A DNA stretch of 64,000 nt, taken from Pseudoalteromonas sp. MMG010. Its GTDB lineage: Bacteria > Pseudomonadota > Gammaproteobacteria > Enterobacterales > Alteromonadaceae. Position 1 is the first letter of the stretch, and each line of letters begins with the position of its first letter. Made by a program: the position numbers and the translations under genes. The stretch covers positions 124,001-188,000 of the forward strand of contig NZ_JAGJEG010000003.1 of assembly GCF_018100905.1 (NCBI RefSeq), read 5' to 3'. The notes beneath the pieces are model-generated. The model was not told where the DNA came from, did no database searches, and saw nothing but the letters and a program-made list of their open reading frames with translations. Of the stretch, positions 58,821-64,000 are shown piece by piece.

Positions 58821-59720
58821 GTGCATCATCGTAGTTATGAATTTTGGGTAAAATGCGCAAGCATCGTCACTATGGTTATGGTTAGTTTGATGATTGCGAC
58901 TAAAGTGTGGGCATGGCTTGCATCAGGGTCTGCAGCCATGCTGGGCTCTTTAACCGATTCGTTAATGGATATTACAGCCACTGCTATGAGTTTGTTAGTG
59001 CTTGGGTATGCACTTCGACCTGCGGATGATGATCATCGCTTTGGTCATGGTAAAGCCGAAGCGCTTGCAGGTCTTGGTCAAGCTGCATTTATTGCAGGGT
59101 CTGGCTGTTTTTTAATTTTTCACGGCATTGAACGTATTTTTAACCCTATCGAATTAACTCACTCGTTATTAGGTGTATGGGTTAGCATTTTTGCAATTGT
59201 GTGTACCTTAGTGATTGTAATTGTACAAACAAAGGTTGTTAATCATACTGAATCGATAGCGATTAAGGCCGATTCGGTGCATTACAAAGGCGACTTAATT
59301 CTTAATTTAGCCGTGCTGGTGGGAATTTTACTTTCTTACTACGGCATACGTTACGCCGATCCTATTTTTGCTATTGGTGTCGCTTTTTATTTGCTTTATA
59401 ACAGCTGGGATATAGCGCGAGAAAGTGCTGATCATTTGATGGATAAAGAGCTTGCACAAGGTGAGCAGCAAGCTATTTATGATATTGCTAATAAGCAGGC
59501 TTTAGTTCATGGTGTTCACGCAATACGTACCCGCCAAAGCGGTAAAATTAAGTTTATTCAACTTCATTTAGAGCTAGAAGACGAACTTAGCTTATTGTCT
59601 GCTCATAATGTGGCTGAAGAGGTTGAGCTACAGCTTACGGCCCACTTTGAAGGAGAGGTTGATATTTTAATTCATTTAGATCCGTTGTCGGTACTTAAAA
59701 GGCCTTCGGTAAATTTATAA
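58821..59720 (+). CDS. fieF: Cation diffusion facilitator FieF
   Basis: The 299-residue zinc/iron-proton antiporter has six membrane helices and metal ligands D46 and D50 (TDSLMD), RFGHGKAEAL (73-82) and HYKGD (about 154-158), plus a cytoplasmic C-terminal domain with TRQSGKIKFIQLHLELED. Its neighbourhood with the cpx genes matches E. coli. The start is GTG 58821 with TAGG seven bases upstream. The final 49 bases overlap the convergent hydrolase gene. Confidence 0.93.
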   Translation: MHHRSYEFWVKCASIVTMVMVSLMIATKVWAWLASGSAAMLGSLTDSLMDITATAMSLLVLGYALRPADDDHRFGHGKAEALAGLGQAAFIAGSGCFLIFHGIERIFNPIELTHSLLGVWVSIFAIVCTLVIVIVQTKVVNHTESIAIKADSVHYKGDLILNLAVLVGILLSYYGIRYADPIFAIGVAFYLLYNSWDIARESADHLMDKELAQGEQQAIYDIANKQALVHGVHAIRTRQSGKIKFIQLHLELEDELSLLSAHNVAEEVELQLTAHFEGEVDILIHLDPLSVLKRPSVNL

Positions 59721-60640
59721 AGGCTAGTTAAAAGCGGTTTTCTCACCTCATCACGCTCAAAGAAAAGTTCGTGTTTGGCATTGTTAAATACCCTTAAGGT
59801 TACATTGTTTAAGCGCTTAGCAAGCGCGTGTTGCGCTTGATTATCAACTACCTCGTCATTTTCGGCACTGGCAATATAAACGGGGAGGTTGTTGAGCTCT
59901 AAGGTATTTACGCAAGCAATAAACGAAAAAGCGCTATTTAACCAGCCATAGGTTACACCGCCTAGCTGTAATAATGGCGTTTGTTGGTACACTTTACGAA
60001 ATAAGCCATAACGTATTTTACTACTGGTAAGTACATTAAGTGTAAAGTCTACTGGTAAGTAATTTTTTTGTCCTATTGCATAAGCCCCCGACAAGCCAAA
60101 TAGTTTAGCGCTGCTGGCGGCTAATTTAGCTAACGGCTTAGGTATGCCTTTAGTATGTACGTCAAGCATGGGGGCTGATAAATAAGCACCACTAAAACTG
60201 TGGCTGTATTGCGATAAGTAATCTAAGGCAATTGCTCCCCCCATCGAATGCGCCACTAAAAACTTTTTACCCTGCCACAGTGAATCCACTATTTTTTGAT
60301 TAAACAATGAAAAATCAGCGCTGTAATCACTAAATTGGTGAACAAAGCCTTTGTGAGGATTTGCCAAGTGACGATATGAGCGCCCTTGCCCTTGGTGATC
60401 TAAAATAAAGACCGCAATATTATTATTGTATAACTCCCATAATAATTCTTGATACTTATCAAGTCCTTCTATACGCCCAGAACTAAATACAATGGCATAT
60501 TTGGCGTGTTCAGGTAGTGCATAAGCATAAAATAAATCACCTGTTGGGGTCGTTAAATAAGCTTTATTGAGCGTCGAGTCATAAAATTTTTCGATGGCTG
60601 TTAAATTTTGCTCAATATCAGCTTCAGTACTATAAAACAT
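59672..60640 (-). CDS. Alpha/beta hydrolase, lysophospholipase-like
   Basis: The 322-residue hydrolase shows the PldB-like block DHQGQGRS (81-88), the nucleophile AHSMGG (130-135, serine 132), and NAKHELFFERDEVR with the catalytic histidine (about 290). It resembles lysophospholipase L2. No signal peptide is seen. Its stop is inside fieF (49-base convergent overlap) and its start is three bases after the cpxA stop, so it is the third gene of cpxR-cpxA-hydrolase. Confidence 0.85.
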   Translation of the reverse strand: MFYSTEADIEQNLTAIEKFYDSTLNKAYLTTPTGDLFYAYALPEHAKYAIVFSSGRIEGLDKYQELLWELYNNNIAVFILDHQGQGRSYRHLANPHKGFVHQFSDYSADFSLFNQKIVDSLWQGKKFLVAHSMGGAIALDYLSQYSHSFSGAYLSAPMLDVHTKGIPKPLAKLAASSAKLFGLSGAYAIGQKNYLPVDFTLNVLTSSKIRYGLFRKVYQQTPLLQLGGVTYGWLNSAFSFIACVNTLELNNLPVYIASAENDEVVDNQAQHALAKRLNNVTLRVFNNAKHELFFERDEVRKPLLTSLYKFTEGLLSTDNGSK

Positions 60641-60643
60641 GGG

Positions 60644-62059
60644 TTACTCTTTTGTGATTGCAAACGTGATTTTAGCACACAGGCCACCTTGTGCTTTATT
60701 CGATAGCGATAAAGTACCGTTATGAGCCGTAATCGCATTTTTTGCAATGGCTAGGCCTAGTCCTGTGCCACCACTTACACGGTCTCGGGCGTCAGACTGA
60801 CGAAAAAAAGGTTCGCATAATTTACTGAGTTGTTGCTCTGGTACGCCGGGGCCATCATCACAAATCTCTATATTTATGGTATCGGTGCAATTGAGCTTTA
60901 AAGCAATGCTGTTATTGGCGTATTTAATTGCATTACGTAGTAAATTTTCTAATGCGCTGGCTATGAGCGCTTCGTCGCATTTAAAGTTAATATCGGCGTT
61001 ACCTGTGACGACTAGCTGCTTATTATGTTGTTTTGCCTCAAATTGGGCGTCGTTAATCACGTGGTTGAGAATGATTTGCAGCGGTTGATATTGCAACGAT
61101 AACGCTTGGCTTTTAGCTTCAAGGCGAGAAACTTGCAATACATCAGCAATCATTTTATCTAGTTGATTTGCTTCTTTTTCTATTCTAAGTAGATAAGATT
61201 GACTGGCATCGTTAGCTTGTATTTGCGCTAAGCCAGTAGCCATTTTTAAGCGAGTTAATGGCGAGCGTAATTCGTGTGAAATATCAGCGAGTAGGCGTTT
61301 TTGTGCACTTAATAGTTGCTCTAATTGGTTTGCCATCGCATTAAAGTCACGTCCTAATATACCTAACTCATCGTTACGTGACGTTGGTATTTTTGCTCGG
61401 GCGGTTAAATCACCACCGGAGAGTTTAATGGCTGCTTTTTTTAAGCTATTAATCGGCGCAATAATATTTCGGCTAAATATAAAACTTAAAATAAGCGAAG
61501 CAATAACAGCAATGCTTACTTTCATCCAGTTAGGCATTATTTTTAAGCTAAGTAATAACGGCGGTTGGTGTTTTATATCTATTTCGTAGATATTGTAGCT
61601 GCCATCAAGTAGCTCAAGGTGAATAGGGCCATAGGCTTGATATTTATCACTAAAGATAACTTGCGCAGACATTTGTTTTGTAAAATTTAGTAAGCTTAAA
61701 TCAATATCTTTGGGGATATCAATATTGGTATAAACATCATCTGAGTGATTACTGGTGATATATAAAAGTTTTCGTTTAGCGTATCTAGGGTGTGCCAATA
61801 CTTCACTTAACGTGCGTTTATGTTTTACAACAGAGCGCTCGATGCCTTTGGCAGTATAAATCAGGTTTTTTTTCATTGGCCCGTTTAGTGGCTCGTTCAT
61901 AACTAAATTAGTGGCTGTTAATTGGCTTAAAAAAACCAAGGCAGCGACGGTGCTAATTAACGTTAACCAAAACCAAATAAATATTTTAAAAAACAAATAC
62001 TGTGTCGGGTGTTTTAGCCATGCAAAATAGTTTGTATTATTCTCCTTGTATGAAGACAT
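60644..62059 (-). CDS. cpxA: Envelope-stress sensor histidine kinase CpxA
   Basis: The 471-residue kinase has membrane spans at about 22-46 and 178-198, a periplasmic sensor between, HAMP (about 198-250), the HisKA phospho-site in DISHELRSPLTR (about 263) and an HATPase with NLLRNAIKYA, DDGPGVP and GGTGLGLAIA. Overlaps cpxR by 23 bases. The response regulator and the Spy/CpxP-like gene beside it support the Cpx assignment. Confidence 0.88.
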   Translation of the reverse strand: MSSYKENNTNYFAWLKHPTQYLFFKIFIWFWLTLISTVAALVFLSQLTATNLVMNEPLNGPMKKNLIYTAKGIERSVVKHKRTLSEVLAHPRYAKRKLLYITSNHSDDVYTNIDIPKDIDLSLLNFTKQMSAQVIFSDKYQAYGPIHLELLDGSYNIYEIDIKHQPPLLLSLKIMPNWMKVSIAVIASLILSFIFSRNIIAPINSLKKAAIKLSGGDLTARAKIPTSRNDELGILGRDFNAMANQLEQLLSAQKRLLADISHELRSPLTRLKMATGLAQIQANDASQSYLLRIEKEANQLDKMIADVLQVSRLEAKSQALSLQYQPLQIILNHVINDAQFEAKQHNKQLVVTGNADINFKCDEALIASALENLLRNAIKYANNSIALKLNCTDTINIEICDDGPGVPEQQLSKLCEPFFRQSDARDRVSGGTGLGLAIAKNAITAHNGTLSLSNKAQGGLCAKITFAITKE

Positions 62060-62732
62060 AGCCTGTTCCTCGCATGGTTTTTATACGTTCAGTTTTGATG
62101 TGCTCTGCAATTTTTTTTCTTATATTACTAACATGCATATCTATAGAGCGGTCGAATGAAGCTAGGCGACGACCTAGCACTTCTTCACTTATTTTTTCTT
62201 TGCTGACAACTTCGCCTGCATGTTTACACAATAATGTAAGCACTTCGTATTCGGTACCTGTTAACGTTAATGTATGCTCATCAATACTCGCTTCACGTGC
62301 AGCTGTATTAATCGTAAGGCCATTAATATTTAATTTATTATTAGCAGGGGCACTGCTGCTTAAGGTGTTTATGTGTTCAATACGGCGAGTTATGGCTTTA
62401 ACACGAGCAAGTAACTCTCGGTGGTTAAACGGCTTAGGGATGTAATCATCGGCACCAAGTTCTAATCCAAAAATACGGTCAAAGTCTTCCCCTTTGGCTG
62501 TTAGCATTATTACTGGGGTTAATTTACTAAGGCGTAATTGCTTTAATACTTCGAAGCCATCCATACTCGGTAACATCACATCAAGTAAAATAAGGGCGTA
62601 ATCGTTATCTTGCGCCAGCTTTAAGCCTTGTGCACCATCATGTACTGCTTCTACTTCAAAGTTTTGTGTACTTAAGTATTCACTTAGTAATTCACATAAA
62701 CCAGTATCGTCATCAATCATTAATAGTTTCAT
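62037..62732 (-). CDS. cpxR: OmpR-family response regulator CpxR
   Basis: The 231-residue regulator has a receiver domain (DDD at 7-9, phospho-acceptor D51 in LLDVMLPSMDG, ELGADDYIPKPF) and a winged-helix DNA-binding domain (about 130-228, DRSIDMHVSNIRKKIAEH and RGTGYVF). It governs envelope-stress genes with CpxA. It is divergent from cpxP, whose promoter holds a CpxR-box candidate. Confidence 0.9.
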   Translation of the reverse strand: MKLLMIDDDTGLCELLSEYLSTQNFEVEAVHDGAQGLKLAQDNDYALILLDVMLPSMDGFEVLKQLRLSKLTPVIMLTAKGEDFDRIFGLELGADDYIPKPFNHRELLARVKAITRRIEHINTLSSSAPANNKLNINGLTINTAAREASIDEHTLTLTGTEYEVLTLLCKHAGEVVSKEKISEEVLGRRLASFDRSIDMHVSNIRKKIAEHIKTERIKTMRGTGYVFIQGE

Positions 62733-62782
62733 TTACAAGCCCTTATCTAATTATTTAAGTCATATTTTACGTGTTATATAAG

Positions 62783-62811
62783 GTAAAAGTGAATCTTTAC
62801 ATAACCTTTAC
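62783..62811 (-). promoter_or_regulatory. Candidate CpxR box between cpxR and cpxP
   Basis: On the minus strand GTAAA occurs at 62811-62807 and 62800-62796, six bases apart, close to the GTAAA-N5-GTAAA CpxR consensus. A further GTAAA lies at 62783 on the plus strand. It sits 84 bases before cpxP and could autoregulate both directions. Confidence 0.55.
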
Positions 62812-62894
62812 ACTGCTTTGCGTTACTTTGCATTGCACGCGGTATAGTTAACTCACTAACTGATTAACAGCAACAACTAAGTAAGGTAATGATT

Positions 62895-63404
62895 ATGACA
62901 AAAGTAAATACACTTTCAAAATTAGTATTAATTTGTGGCTTAGCAACGGCTGCTTTAGGCGCTGGTAGCGTATTCGCAAAAGGCGGTATGCATGGTAAAG
63001 ATCACTCACCAGCGCGTTTCTTACTCTCTGAACGAGGTGCTGAAAAATTAGACCTAACTCAAGAGCAGCAAGATAAACTAACCGTTATTTTTAATTCTCA
63101 AAAAGATAAGCTTAAAGCTTTGAAAGGTGATAAAGAAACACGTAAAGCAGAGCGTCAAGCACATAAAGCTAAAATGGATGCATTATTATCTGGCGCGACG
63201 TTTGATGAAAATGCAGCTAAAGAATTACTGGCCGAGCGTCAAGCTAAAGGTGAGCAATTTGCGCTGATACGCCTGCAAACTCAGTACGAAGTGATGCAAG
63301 TGTTAAATGCTGAACAGCAAGAGAAAATGGCTAAAATGAAAAAACGTAAAGGGAAAAAAGGCCATAAAAAAGATCGCAAAAAAAGCGACCGTGAAGATAG
63401 CTAA
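62895..63404 (+). CDS. cpxP: Spy/CpxP family periplasmic stress protein
   Basis: The 169-residue exported protein has a signal peptide (about 1-28, AGSVFA). The LDLTQEQQDKL stretch (about 55) and a later AEQQEKM form the LTxxQ repeat that marks Spy/CpxP chaperones. The Lys/Arg-rich tail is unusually basic. I use ATG 62895, because TAAGG lies eight bases before it; ATG 62889 is too close. It is divergent from cpxR. Confidence 0.85.
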   Translation: MTKVNTLSKLVLICGLATAALGAGSVFAKGGMHGKDHSPARFLLSERGAEKLDLTQEQQDKLTVIFNSQKDKLKALKGDKETRKAERQAHKAKMDALLSGATFDENAAKELLAERQAKGEQFALIRLQTQYEVMQVLNAEQQEKMAKMKKRKGKKGHKKDRKKSDREDS

Positions 63405-63435
63405 TTAACCCCAACACAATTTAAACAACCAAAAT

Positions 63436-63466
63436 AAAAAACGTGGGCTTGCCCACGTTTTTTTTT
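63436..63466. terminator. Bidirectional terminator between cpxP and yacG
   Basis: ACGTGGGC and GCCCACGT are perfect arms around TT, with A-rich and T9 flanks on the two sides. Confidence 0.92.
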
Positions 63467-63478
63467 GCTAAATTTATC

Positions 63479-63706
63479 TTATTGAAAGAAATCATCGTTT
63501 TTGGCCATCATCGCCTCGATGTCTTCAATCATATCTTGGTTGATTTGATCGGTGGCAGTGATAGGGCTTGAAATTTTATTATTTTCAAATGACCATTCAC
63601 CTAAGTCTATAAGTTGACAGCGCTTTGAGCAAAAAGGGCGATGCGGACTGTTTTCAGACCATTCAACGTTATTTTTACATGTAGGGCAATTTACAACGGT
63701 TGTCAT
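63479..63706 (-). CDS. yacG: DNA gyrase inhibitor YacG (zinc-binding)
   Basis: The 75-residue protein has the zinc site CPTC (8-11) and CSKRC (27-31) and an acidic C-terminal part. YacG binds GyrB and inhibits DNA binding by gyrase in E. coli. It lies 18 bases after the pilB end, likely in the same operon. Confidence 0.93.
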   Translation of the reverse strand: MTTVVNCPTCKNNVEWSENSPHRPFCSKRCQLIDLGEWSFENNKISSPITATDQINQDMIEDIEAMMAKNDDFFQ

Positions 63707-63724
63707 ACGTACTCTTTATTTATT

Positions 63725-64000
63725 TTAAGCATTAGTTACACGGTTTATTTCAGCAAGAGAGGTTAGGCCGTCGGCGGCTTTTTGTAAACCCGATAAGCGT
63801 AAATTATTAAAGCCGGCTTTTAATGAAACCTCTGCTATTTCTAACGAATTTCCTCCGCGCATAATGATTTCGGCTATTTCTGGCGTTATTTGCATCACTT
63901 CGTAAATACCAACTCGACCTTTGTAGCCATCGGTACAGCTTTCACAGCCTTTTGGCTCATACAGTGTCATTTCTGCTATTTGGCTATGATTAAAACCTTG
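63725..64000 (-). CDS. pilB: Type IV pilus assembly ATPase PilB, C-terminal end (partial)
   Basis: The last 91 residues of a GspE/PilB ATPase leave the window at its right edge. GCESCTDGYKGRVGIYEVM carries the tetracysteine zinc-site half, followed by GGNSLEIAE, AGFNNLRLSGLQKAADGLTS and INRVTN, all standard for PilB. Walker motifs lie outside. PilB powers pilus extension. yacG follows directly. Confidence 0.88.
   Translation of the reverse strand, partial: QGFNHSQIAEMTLYEPKGCESCTDGYKGRVGIYEVMQITPEIAEIIMRGGNSLEIAEVSLKAGFNNLRLSGLQKAADGLTSLAEINRVTNA

Overview
The window reads as chromosome of a marine gammaproteobacterium of the Alteromonadales, most likely Pseudoalteromonas or a close relative. 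The reasons are AT-rich DNA, the tsaE-amiB-mutL-miaA-hfq-hflX-hflK-hflC-purA order, a MotX subunit of a sodium-driven polar flagellar motor, a PilB fragment, a CpxRA/CpxP stress system next to fieF, and several Alteromonadales-type small proteins. Species assignment is inference; no rRNA is present. One tRNA (Ala, anticodon TGC) is seen.

Layout. 1-5.2 kb: the end of an EAL phosphodiesterase, a CDP-glycerol glycerophosphotransferase/cytidylyltransferase pair (surface-glycan modification), two small genes, a 1.06-kb array of nested repeats, then fbp. 5.3-12.2 kb: a secreted zinc metalloprotease, a DUF2884 protein, rsuA, a flavoprotein, a peroxiredoxin-like protein and an orphan gene. 12.2-16.3 kb: accessory-looking stretch with a 590-base gap holding a candidate sRNA, a lipoprotein lipase plus FISUMP-domain pair, and a divergent SDR/AraC pair sharing an operator-like palindrome. 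16.4-34.8 kb: housekeeping core (groESL with a sigma-32-type promoter, fxsA, cutA-dsbD, aroQ-accB-accC, the tsaE-to-hflC run, purA, motX). 34.8-39.9 kb: a cation/proton antiporter, a long structured leader and proBA. 39.9-46.6 kb: a three-gene signalling operon made of a periplasmic solute-binding protein, a hybrid histidine kinase with HPt, and a REC-PAS-GGDEF-EAL protein. 46.7-49.1 kb: tRNA-Ala, a lipoprotein, a prolyl-tRNA editing-type deacylase, a DUF2058 protein and a cytochrome c. 49.1-52.8 kb: four genes resembling a non-phosphorylative deoxy-sugar or sugar-acid route. 52.8-58.7 kb: slyD-like, mltD, an MBL-fold protein with an eroded metal motif, zapA, rlmJ, a second repeat array and trmL. 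58.8-64 kb: fieF, a lysophospholipase-like hydrolase, cpxA-cpxR, cpxP, yacG and the end of pilB.

The most unusual feature is a repeat family in two separate arrays (about 3078-4140 and 57653-58200). Each unit has a left arm and a complementary right arm (CTCACAAAGAG and CTCTTTGTG), an internal 16-base tandem doublet, and variable 8-9-base microrepeats. Both arrays fill gaps between convergent genes. I know of no named family matching it, but no database could be searched. The SBP-kinase-c-di-GMP operon, the degenerate MBL protein and the proB leader are secondary points of interest.
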